DNA of 64,000 nt from Streptomyces sp. NBC_00536 (GTDB lineage Bacteria > Actinomycetota > Actinomycetes > Streptomycetales > Streptomycetaceae): the NCBI RefSeq assembly GCF_036346295.1, contig NZ_CP107819.1:930001-994000 (forward strand), given 5' to 3'. The stretch's first letter is position 1. Each line of letters opens with the position of its first letter. The notes below the pieces were generated by a model, which saw only the letters and a list, made by a program, of their open reading frames with translations, did not search any database and was not told the DNA's origin. The position numbers and the translations under genes are program-made. Below are positions 42,230 to 49,604 of this stretch, piece after piece.

Positions 42230-43023
42230 CCGGCGGGCGCGTCCTGGGCCGCCGCTGCGAGCAGTCGCCCTTCCGCGTACCCGAGGGCGGCGGCGGGGAG
42301 ATCCCCGGGGCGGCCGCTGTGCAGCACCGTCAGGGTGCCGGTGCGCGGCAGGCCCGGCTCGGGGCGGGCGCCGATGCGGCGCAGCGCCTGCGCGGCGACG
42401 GGCTCGGCCGAGCCGTGGTAGACGAGTGCGGCGCCGCCGGTGCGGGCGGCGAGCGCGGCCCGGATGGGGGCCTCGACGAGTTCGTAGTGCGTGCAGCCGA
42501 GGACCACGTCGGTGACGTCCGGCGGGGTCAGCGCGGCGGCCGCGGCGACGGCCCGTACGACGGCCTCCTCGTCCCCGTGCTCGACCGCGTCGGCCAGTCC
42601 GGGGCAGGGCACCTCGGTGACCCGGACGCCCGCGGCGAAGTCGCGGATCAGGCCTCGCTGGTAGGGGCTGCCGGTGGTGGCCGGGGTGGCCCAGATGGCG
42701 ACCTTGCCGCCGCGGGCCGCGGCGGGCTTGATCGCGGGGACCGTGCCGACGACGGGAATGCCGGGCTCCAGCGCCGCCCGCAGGGTGGGCAGGGAGTGCA
42801 CGGAGGCGGTGTTGCAGGCGACGATCAGCGCACGTGGGCGCAGCTCGGCCGCGGCGCGCGCGACCTCCAGCGCCCGGCCGGTGAGGTCGGCGGGGGTACG
42901 GGGACCCCAGGGCATGCCGTCGGGGTCGGAGGAGAGGACCAGGTCGGCGTCCGGCCGCAGCCGTCGCATCGCGGCGGCCGCCGCGAGGAGGCCGATGCCG
43001 GAGTCCATGAGCGCGATCTTCAC
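42223..43023 (-). CDS. Aspartate/glutamate racemase family protein (MurI-like)
   Basis: A 266-residue two-domain racemase. The opening DSGIGLL replaces the usual DSG-[VI]-GGL, but the two catalytic cysteines are in place in VACNTAS and GCTHYE. It may be a glutamate racemase or a broader Asp/Glu racemase. A paralogue elsewhere would be expected to supply D-Glu for peptidoglycan. The start is GTG with AAGGTGA upstream. It diverges from the HpnB-like glycosyltransferase. Confidence 0.82.
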   Translation of the reverse strand: MKIALMDSGIGLLAAAAAMRRLRPDADLVLSSDPDGMPWGPRTPADLTGRALEVARAAAELRPRALIVACNTASVHSLPTLRAALEPGIPVVGTVPAIKPAAARGGKVAIWATPATTGSPYQRGLIRDFAAGVRVTEVPCPGLADAVEHGDEEAVVRAVAAAAALTPPDVTDVVLGCTHYELVEAPIRAALAARTGGAALVYHGSAEPVAAQALRRIGARPEPGLPRTGTLTVLHSGRPGDLPAAALGYAEGRLLAAAAQDAPAGR

Positions 43024-43197
43024 TTGGTCACCTTAATCGACCCCCGCCCCCGGCCCACCCGCCACGCCCCCTTTCCGGACGCCGGAGCCCGTGCGCCGGG
43101 CGCCGTGGGCCACGTCCCGGGCCCCGGGCCGGCCCCGGGCCGCGGCGGACCGGCGTCGGTGCGCGACAGGCGCGGCGACTTTCGGCACACTGCGGGG

Positions 43198-44370
43198 ATG
43201 GGCCCCCTCGGCATCGCCGCCTGCGCATCGCTCGCCGTCTGGCTCTGGCTCACCTTCGGCCAGGGCATGTTCTGGCGGACCGACGTCCGCCTGCCGCCGC
43301 GCACCCCGCCCGCCCGGTGGCCCTCCGTGGCCGTCGTCGTGCCCGCCCGGGACGAGGCGGGGGTGCTGCCGCTGAGCCTGCCGTCGCTGCTCGCGCAGGA
43401 CTACCCCGGCGAGGCCGAGGTGTTCCTCGTCGACGACGGGAGCACCGACGGTACGGGCGCGCTCGCGCTGGCCCTCGCCCGCGAGCACCCCGGGCTGCCG
43501 CTCACCGTCTGCTCCCCCGGCGAGCCCGGGGCCGGGTGGACGGGCAAGCTGTGGGCGGTGCGCCACGGGATCGGCCTGGCCCGCGGCGCGCCGGCCGGGG
43601 CGCCGGAGTACCTGCTGCTCACCGACGCGGACATCGCGCACGAGCCCGACAGCCTGCGCGAGCTGGTCTCGGCCGCGGTCTCGGCGGACCTCGACCTGGT
43701 GTCGCTGATGGCGCGGCTGCGGGTCGTCAGCTTCTGGGAGCGTCTGGTCGTACCGGCCTTCGTCTACTTCTTCGCCCAGCTGTACCCCTTCCGCTGGATC
43801 AACCGCCCGGCGGGGCGGACCGCCGCCGCGGCGGGCGGGTGCGTGCTGCTGCGCACGGAGGCGGCCGTACGGGCGGGCGTACCGGAGTCGATCCGCCAGG
43901 CGGTGATCGACGACGTGTCCCTCGCCCGCGCCGTGCGGCGCAGCGGTGGCCGGATCTGGCTGGGGCTGGCGGAGCGGGTGGACAGCGTACGCCCGTACTC
44001 GGGGCTCGGGGACCTGTGGCGGATGGTCTCGCGCAGCGCCTACGCGCAGCTGCGCCACCAGCCCCTGCTGCTGGCCGGGACGGTGGCGGGGCTGGCGCTC
44101 GTGTACCTCGCGCCCCCGGTGACCTGCTGCGCGGGTCTGCTGACGGGGCGGCCCGTGGCGGCGTGGGCGGGCGCCGCGGCCTGGCTGCTGATGGCCGGTA
44201 CGTATCTGCCGATGCTGCGCTACTACCGGCAGTCGGCGGTGCTCGCTCCGCTTCTGCCGCTGACGGCCCTGCTCTACCTGCTGATGACGGTCGACTCGGC
44301 CGTCCAGCACTACCGCGGGCGCGGCGCCGCGTGGAAGGGCCGCACCTATGCCCGCCCCAGCGACGCCTGA
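43198..44370 (+). CDS. HpnB-like glycosyltransferase
   Basis: A 390-residue GT2 enzyme: one N-terminal membrane helix, then a GT-A domain with VVVPARDEAGVLPLSLPSLLAQDYP, VDDGSTDGT and LLLTDADIAHEPD, and two or three C-terminal helices. The length and the middle motif FFAQLYPFRWINRP match hopanoid-associated HpnB. No other hopanoid gene is nearby, so the acceptor is uncertain. It begins at ATG 43198 after a GC-rich 174-base spacer. Confidence 0.85.
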   Translation: MGPLGIAACASLAVWLWLTFGQGMFWRTDVRLPPRTPPARWPSVAVVVPARDEAGVLPLSLPSLLAQDYPGEAEVFLVDDGSTDGTGALALALAREHPGLPLTVCSPGEPGAGWTGKLWAVRHGIGLARGAPAGAPEYLLLTDADIAHEPDSLRELVSAAVSADLDLVSLMARLRVVSFWERLVVPAFVYFFAQLYPFRWINRPAGRTAAAAGGCVLLRTEAAVRAGVPESIRQAVIDDVSLARAVRRSGGRIWLGLAERVDSVRPYSGLGDLWRMVSRSAYAQLRHQPLLLAGTVAGLALVYLAPPVTCCAGLLTGRPVAAWAGAAAWLLMAGTYLPMLRYYRQSAVLAPLLPLTALLYLLMTVDSAVQHYRGRGAAWKGRTYARPSDA

Positions 44371-44408
44371 AACGCGCCCGGCCCTGGCCTGAACCCGCGT
44401 CATCCGAG

Positions 44409-44424
44409 GTCACAGCGATGTGAC
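44409..44424. promoter_or_regulatory. Inverted repeat GTCACA-N4-TGTGAC
   Basis: A perfect 6-bp dyad with centre GCGA, 38 bases after the HpnB-like gene and 184 before the DUF6643 start. Its layout resembles a CRP-like operator with the arms reversed. It begins a run of three symmetrical elements. Confidence 0.5.
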
Positions 44425-44451
44425 GCGGTTTCACCCGACTCCCCGTCAGGA

Positions 44452-44497
44452 GTGCACGAGTACGAACAAGCTGGGGTGGAAGCGACGAATCGTGCAC
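44452..44497. promoter_or_regulatory. Inverted repeat GTGCACGA / TCGTGCAC
   Basis: Exact 8-base arms at 44452-44459 and 44490-44497 are separated by 30 bases. The gap is too wide for a single dimer on one face but would suit a looped or paired operator, or an RNA stem. Confidence 0.4.
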
Positions 44498-44520
44498 GTG
44501 AACGTCAAGTGAAAGCTGGG

Positions 44521-44550
44521 GCGCTGACCTGCGAAGATGCAGGTCAGCGC
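44521..44550 (+). ncRNA. Perfect 12-bp stem-loop upstream of DUF6643 (leader or small-RNA element)
   Basis: Arms GCGCTGACCTGC (44521-44532) and GCAGGTCAGCGC (44539-44550) enclose GAAGAT. No T-run follows, and the next gene starts 57 bases downstream. It could be the terminator of the HpnB-like gene, a leader structure, or the end of a small RNA that begins in the preceding 150 bases. Confidence 0.5.
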
Positions 44551-44607
44551 GGTGTTGACGGGCCCTCGCTATGGACCCCGTGAAGTCGTGGGCTTAACTT
44601 ATGTGCC

Positions 44608-45144
44608 ATGACCTCCCCCCGCTCCACTTATGGCGGCGGTTACTACTCCGCGCCCTCCTTCACGGACACCCCCATCTACGACTCGCTCGTCGCCGAACGC
44701 GGCACCCCCCAGATCGCGCCCATCCGGGTACCGGCCGCCTATGACTCCATGGGCGGCGGCTACCAGGGGCACAACGCCCCCCAGGGCAACAACGGCGGCT
44801 ACTCGGGCGGTTACCTGCCCGCGCTGCCGTCGGCCCTGCCCGCCCTGCCCGCGGCCCCCTCGCCGCAGCAGCCCGCCTACGGCTACCCGTACCAGCAGCA
44901 GGGCGCTCCGCAGCCCATGCCGCTGCACCACGCGCCCGCGCCGTACATCCCGCAGCAGCAGCCCGGCGCCCGCAGCGGGTACGCGCCGCAGCAGCAGCCC
45001 CGGCCGGTCGCCACGGCTTCCGGTTACGAGGCCATGCGCCCGGCCGCACCGCGGCCGATGCAGGCGGCGGCGCCGGTTCCGTCCGGCATGCCCTCCGGGT
45101 ACGAGGACCAGTACGGCCGCCCGTACCAGGGGCGCGGATACTGA
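44608..45144 (+). CDS. DUF6643 family Pro/Gln/Tyr-rich protein
   Basis: A 178-residue protein that opens MTSPRSTYGGGYYSAPSFTDTP and continues YDSLVAERGTPQIAPIRVP, a signature of the Streptomyces DUF6643 family. The rest is Pro, Gln, Tyr, Gly and Ala with repeated QQQPG/YGYPY elements, no helix or signal peptide. It is probably disordered; such tyrosine-rich sequences can form condensates or surface layers, but that is speculative. The start has a structured upstream region and no close gene in the same operon. Confidence 0.85.
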   Translation: MTSPRSTYGGGYYSAPSFTDTPIYDSLVAERGTPQIAPIRVPAAYDSMGGGYQGHNAPQGNNGGYSGGYLPALPSALPALPAAPSPQQPAYGYPYQQQGAPQPMPLHHAPAPYIPQQQPGARSGYAPQQQPRPVATASGYEAMRPAAPRPMQAAAPVPSGMPSGYEDQYGRPYQGRGY

Positions 45145-45204
45145 GGGCGCCCGCGGCGGATACCCGCTGGTAAGCCTCCGGGGGCGGCTGGAATGATGGC
45201 CCCC

Positions 45205-46029
45205 ATGACCTCCTTGCGCGTCCAGGCGCTCCACGTCCATCCCGTCAAATCGGTAGCGGGGACCTCTCCTGATGAGGTGGCCGTGGAGCCCTGGGGTCTT
45301 TCCGGAGACCGGCGCTGGGCGGTGATCGACACCGAGGGCAATGTCATCACCCAACGCCAGCAGCCGCGCCTGGCGTTGGCCGCGGCCCGCCCGCTGGGGA
45401 GCGGCGGGGTCGCGCTGTCGGCTCCCGGACTGGCGACGACGGTGGTGGAACCGCCCGCGCCGGGGCCGCTGGAGCCCGTCGTGCTGTTCGGGAAGAAGAT
45501 CGACACCGTCGTCGCGGACGGGGCCGGGCACGCCTGGTTCAGCGAGTACCTCGGCTTCCCGGCCCGGCTGGTGCACCTCGACGACCCGGCCGTACGGCGG
45601 CCCGTGGACCCGGACCACGCACTGCCGGGCGAGACGGTGAGCCTCGCCGACGGATACCCGCTGCTGGTGGCCACCCTCGCGTCGCTGGACGCGCTCAACG
45701 ACCTGATCGCCCAGGGCGATCACCCGGATGAGGGCCCGCTCCCGATGAATCGTTTCCGCCCCAATGTGGTGGTGTCCGGGGCAGCGGCCTGGGCCGAGGA
45801 CGGGTGGCAGCGCATCGAGATCGGGGACGCGGTCTTCCGCGGGGTCCGCGAGTGCGGCCGGTGCGTGATCACCACCACCGACCAGCTGACGGCCGAGCGC
45901 GGCAAGGAACCGCTCAAGACCCTGGCCCGGCACCGGCGGATCGGGAAGTCGCTGGCCTTCGGACGGCTGCTGGTGCCCGTCCGCACCGGGACGGTCCGGG
46001 TCGGCGACGAGGTCCGGATCCTCGACTGA
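45205..46029 (+). CDS. MOSC-domain molybdenum-cofactor-related protein
   Basis: A 274-residue protein: an N-terminal beta-barrel part opening LRVQALHVHPVKSVAGTS, then a MOSC domain with the conserved Cys in CGRCVITTTDQLT. It resembles YcbX/mARC-like proteins that hold the molybdenum cofactor and reduce N-hydroxylated compounds. Its presence fits the molybdate transport module earlier in the window, though 35 kb away. ATG 45205 is preferred; ATG 45193 would add four residues. Confidence 0.88.
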   Translation: MTSLRVQALHVHPVKSVAGTSPDEVAVEPWGLSGDRRWAVIDTEGNVITQRQQPRLALAAARPLGSGGVALSAPGLATTVVEPPAPGPLEPVVLFGKKIDTVVADGAGHAWFSEYLGFPARLVHLDDPAVRRPVDPDHALPGETVSLADGYPLLVATLASLDALNDLIAQGDHPDEGPLPMNRFRPNVVVSGAAAWAEDGWQRIEIGDAVFRGVRECGRCVITTTDQLTAERGKEPLKTLARHRRIGKSLAFGRLLVPVRTGTVRVGDEVRILD

Positions 46030-46355
46030 CCGCCCGCACGAGCGGCACACGCGAGGCACACGCGAGCGGCACACCAGGCGGGCCCGAGCCTCCGGAACGA
46101 GGCTGGGCCGACCCGCCCGGAGGGGACCGGGCCGGCCCGGCCGGATCCGGACTGACACCTTCGGGCGGCTCCCGGCGGGATCGGGAACCGAGCGGCCCCG
46201 CGGTGCCGTTGTGCCGAATGGGACGCGTGCCCACCCGTCGTCCGGCTGACCACCGGATCGGGTGACACACGTCTCGCGAGTCCCGGAATGCGCGTCCACG
46301 GGACATGGGCGAGGCTTGGACGCGCAGGCAGACGGAGGCAAGGGGGTGCCCGACC
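46030..46355. other. 326-base intergenic region with terminator and repeats
   Basis: No supported gene. It begins with imperfect repeats of GCGGCACACGCGAG, contains the terminator hairpin at 46081-46109, and then a GC-rich run with GGCCGG/CCGGCC self-complementarity before the promoter region of the next gene. Confidence 0.7.
46081..46109 (+). terminator. Terminator hairpin after the MOSC gene
   Basis: GGCCC-G-AGCCTC (46081-46092) pairs with GAGGCTGGGCC (46099-46109), with one bulged G and loop CGGAAC. It starts 52 bases after the MOSC stop. Confidence 0.7.
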
Positions 46356-46967
46356 GTGTGGACGGCAATGGGAGTCTGGCGTTGGCGGCGCAATCCGCTG
46401 CGCCGGCCGACGGATCTGATCGAGGCGTGGGTGGCGTTCGCCGCCCTCGTGTGTGTGCTGGTGGTGGTTCCGGCCGTCGGCTGGACGGCCGGACTGCGGG
46501 TGGACGTGACCTTGCAGCGCGCCGTGCGCGAACAGCGGCAGGACCGGTATCTGATCCCCGCGGTCGTGGTCCGGCCCGCCGCTGATTCCCTCGGCGGGGC
46601 GTCCGCCGACCCCGCCGCGCAGCGGCAGTCACCGCAGCGGACCCAGATCGTCGCCGCGTGGACCGCGCCCGACGGCACCAGTCACCAGGGGACCGTCCCG
46701 GCCGCGCAGGAACCACCGCACCCGGGCGATCGGTTCCGGATATGGACCGACACCCAGGGCCGGGTCGTGGGGCGTCCGCTGGACCCCTCCACGGCCGCCG
46801 TGCACGCCGGGCTGGCGGGCCTGGCCGCCGCGATCGGCGCGGCCGCGCTGGTGGAAACGCTCCGGCGCATGGTCGTACGCCGCCTCATGCATCGGCGGTA
46901 CACGCGGCTGGACAGGGCCTGGGCGGCGGCCGGACCCGACTGGGGCCGGGCGGGCGCGGGCAGCTGA
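46356..46967 (+). CDS. Rv1733c-like two-helix membrane protein
   Basis: A 203-residue protein with the motif WRWRRNPLRRPTDLIEAW near the start, then helix VAFAALVCVLVVVPAVGWTAG, an extracytoplasmic region of ~85 residues (IVAAWTAPDGTSHQGTVP), and a second helix with a basic tail. This is the layout of Rv1733c-type proteins of mycobacteria and Streptomyces, which have no known activity. The GTG start has AGGGGG nine bases upstream. A similar WRWRRNPLRR opening defines many Streptomyces copies. Confidence 0.85.
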   Translation: MWTAMGVWRWRRNPLRRPTDLIEAWVAFAALVCVLVVVPAVGWTAGLRVDVTLQRAVREQRQDRYLIPAVVVRPAADSLGGASADPAAQRQSPQRTQIVAAWTAPDGTSHQGTVPAAQEPPHPGDRFRIWTDTQGRVVGRPLDPSTAAVHAGLAGLAAAIGAAALVETLRRMVVRRLMHRRYTRLDRAWAAAGPDWGRAGAGS

Positions 46968-47096
46968 CCTGGCAACTCACCGGGCCCGCGCGCGCTACGG
47001 TGGACCGGCCGGTGCGGACACGGTCGCGAACGCGGGCCGTCCACGGCCGGTTCAGTCGCTTCGGCACGAGCACGAGGGTGGGGGCACGGCAGCACG

Positions 47097-49604
47097 ATGG
47101 CACAGGGCACGGTCCAGGTGACGCACGGCGGGCCTTCTCGATGGCGGCGCCGCTCCGGTGAGTATCCGACGCTGACCGCCGCGCTCGCCGCCGCGGGTGA
47201 CGGCGACGTCCTGTCCATCGCCCCCGGCACCTACCGCGAGAACCTGGTGCTGCACCATGCCGTCACCCTGCGCGGGCCCGAGGGCGGTCTGGGGTCGGTG
47301 CGCATCGCCCCGCCCGACGGGGTGGCGCTGACCGTCCGGGCCTCGGCGATCGTCCAGGATCTGCACCTGGAGGGGCAGGACCGGGCCGCGCCCGCGCTGC
47401 TCGTCGAGGACGGCGCCCCGGAACTGACCGACCTGCGGGTGAGCACCCGGTCCGCGGCCGGCATCGAAGTGCGCGGCGGGGCCCGGCCGGTGGTGCGCCG
47501 GTGCACCGTCGAGAACCCGACGGGCGTCGGCATCTCCGTGATCGACGGCGGCGGCGGGGTGTTCGAGGAGTGCGAGGTGGTGGCCGCCGGGCAGACCGGC
47601 GTCTCGGTGCGCGGCGGCGGCCATCCCCGTCTGGAGCGCTGCCGGATCCACCACAGCACCGGCGCGGGCATCGGCGTCACCGGCGAGGGCTCGGGCCTGG
47701 ACGCGCTGGGCTGCGAGGTGTACGAGATCAAGGGCACCGGCGTGCAGATCGCCGCCCGGGCCACGGCGCGGCTCACCGACTGCTCGGTGCACCGCACCTC
47801 GGCGGACGGGGTCACCCTGGACACCGACGCCGTGCTGACCCTCGCGGGCTGCGACATCCACGACATCCCCGAGAACGCGGTGGACCTGCGCTCCCGTTCG
47901 GTGCTGACGCTGAGCCGCACCACCGTGCGCCGGTTCGGGCGCAACGGCCTGTCGGTGTGGGATCCGGGGACCCGGGTGGACGCCGACTCCTGCGAGATCC
48001 ATGACAGTACGGGCGACTATCCGGCGGTCTGGATCAGCGACGGGGCGAGCGCTTCCCTCGACTCGTGCCGGGTACACGACGTGCCGGACGCGCTCTTCGT
48101 GCTGGACCGGGGCTCGCGCGCCGATGTGGTCGACAGCGATCTGTCCCAGGTGCGCAACACCGCCGTGTCGGTCAGCGACGGCGCCACCGCGCAGCTCGAC
48201 GACTGCCGGATCCGGGAGGCGGCGACCGGGGCCTGGTTCCGCGACCACGGGAGCGGCGGCACCCTGGCCAACTGCACCATCGACTCGGTGCAGACGGGCG
48301 TGATCGTCACCAAGGGCGCCGATCCCGCGCTGGAGCGGTGCACCGTCAGTTCCGCCACCGAGGCCGGGTTCTACGTGTCGGCGGGCGGCCGGGGCACCTT
48401 CCACGCCTGCCGGGTGAGCGGCAGCTCGGGCTTCGGCTTCCACGTCCTCGACGGCTGCCGGACCTCGCTGACCCGCTGCCACACCGAGCGGTGCGCGCGC
48501 GGGGGCTACGAGTTCGCCGAGGACGGCCCTCTCGCCGAGGGCTGCACGAGCGACGAGGCCGGTGTGCGCGCCGGGGTCCTGGGCACGGCGTCCTCGGCGA
48601 GCGGCGGCGCGGGAGCCGGGGCCGGCGCGGGCGCGCGGGGCGGCGTACCGGCGGCGACAACGACCACGGCGGCAGCGGCGGTTGCGGCGGGCGCGGGGGC
48701 CGCGGGGGCTCGCGCGGCCCACCCGGAGGCCGCGGTTCCGGGCCAGCGGGCCGGGGACGGCGAGGGCCAGCCCGACGCCGCGGGCCGCGGTTCCGGTGAG
48801 GTGCTCGGGCAGCTCGACGCCCTCGTGGGCCTGGACAGCGTCAAGCGCGAGGTCCGCGCCCTGACCGACATGATCGAGGTGGGCCGCCGGCGCCAGCGGG
48901 CGGGCCTCAAGGCCGCCTCCGTGCGCCGCCACCTGGTCTTCACCGGCTCCCCCGGCACGGGCAAGACCACCGTCGCCCGGCTGTACGGGGAGATCCTGGC
49001 CTCGCTCGGCGTGCTGGAGCGCGGCCACCTGGTCGAGGTGTCCCGGGTGGACCTGGTCGGCGAGCACATCGGTTCCACTGCGATCCGTACCCAGGAGGCC
49101 TTCGACCGGGCCCGGGGCGGGGTGCTCTTCATCGACGAGGCGTATGCGCTGGCCCCGGAGGACTCGGGCCGGGACTTCGGGCGCGAGGCGATCGACACCC
49201 TGGTGAAGCTGATGGAGGACCACCGGGAGGCGGTGGTGGTCATCGTCGCCGGGTACACGGCGGAGATGGACCGCTTCCTGACCGTCAACCCCGGGGTGGC
49301 CTCGCGGTTCTCCCGGACCATCACCTTCGGGGACTACGGCCCGGGAGAGCTGCTGCGGATCGTGGAACAGCAGGCGGAGGAGCACGAGTACCGCCTCGGA
49401 GAGGGCACGACCGAGGCCCTGCTGGCGTATTTCACGGAGCTGCCGAAGGGCCCGGCCTTCGGCAACGGCCGCACCGCCCGCCAGACCTTCGAGTCGATGG
49501 TCGAGCGGCACGCGGGGCGGGTGGCCCAGCTGGCCGAACCGACCACGGACGACCTCACCCTGCTGTTCGCGGCGGACCTTCCGCTGCTGTCGGCTCCTTG
49601 CTGA
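47097..49604 (+). CDS. Right-handed beta-helix repeat / CbxX-type AAA+ fusion
   Basis: An 835-residue fusion. Residues ~20-475 form ~20 turns of a right-handed parallel beta-helix with repeating short motifs such as GVGISVIDGGGGVFEECEV and CEVYEIKGTGVQI. An Ala/Gly-rich linker (~490-570) leads to an EccA/CbxX-type AAA+ domain with Walker A GSPGTGKTT (~617), Walker B VLFIDEAYAL (~677) and an ASRFSRTITF segment. No signal peptide is seen, so it is cytoplasmic. Beta-helix domains bind polysaccharide or protein surfaces; coupling one to a CbxX-type motor suggests remodelling of a bound target. The gene overlaps the convergent hydrolase by 50 bases. Confidence 0.9.
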   Translation: MAQGTVQVTHGGPSRWRRRSGEYPTLTAALAAAGDGDVLSIAPGTYRENLVLHHAVTLRGPEGGLGSVRIAPPDGVALTVRASAIVQDLHLEGQDRAAPALLVEDGAPELTDLRVSTRSAAGIEVRGGARPVVRRCTVENPTGVGISVIDGGGGVFEECEVVAAGQTGVSVRGGGHPRLERCRIHHSTGAGIGVTGEGSGLDALGCEVYEIKGTGVQIAARATARLTDCSVHRTSADGVTLDTDAVLTLAGCDIHDIPENAVDLRSRSVLTLSRTTVRRFGRNGLSVWDPGTRVDADSCEIHDSTGDYPAVWISDGASASLDSCRVHDVPDALFVLDRGSRADVVDSDLSQVRNTAVSVSDGATAQLDDCRIREAATGAWFRDHGSGGTLANCTIDSVQTGVIVTKGADPALERCTVSSATEAGFYVSAGGRGTFHACRVSGSSGFGFHVLDGCRTSLTRCHTERCARGGYEFAEDGPLAEGCTSDEAGVRAGVLGTASSASGGAGAGAGAGARGGVPAATTTTAAAAVAAGAGAAGARAAHPEAAVPGQRAGDGEGQPDAAGRGSGEVLGQLDALVGLDSVKREVRALTDMIEVGRRRQRAGLKAASVRRHLVFTGSPGTGKTTVARLYGEILASLGVLERGHLVEVSRVDLVGEHIGSTAIRTQEAFDRARGGVLFIDEAYALAPEDSGRDFGREAIDTLVKLMEDHREAVVVIVAGYTAEMDRFLTVNPGVASRFSRTITFGDYGPGELLRIVEQQAEEHEYRLGEGTTEALLAYFTELPKGPAFGNGRTARQTFESMVERHAGRVAQLAEPTTDDLTLLFAADLPLLSAPC

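Noticed and set aside
4408..44424. Resemblance of GTCACA-N4-TGTGAC at 44409-44424 to an E. coli CRP site
   Set aside because: The arms are in the opposite order to the CRP consensus; kept only as a generic dyad.
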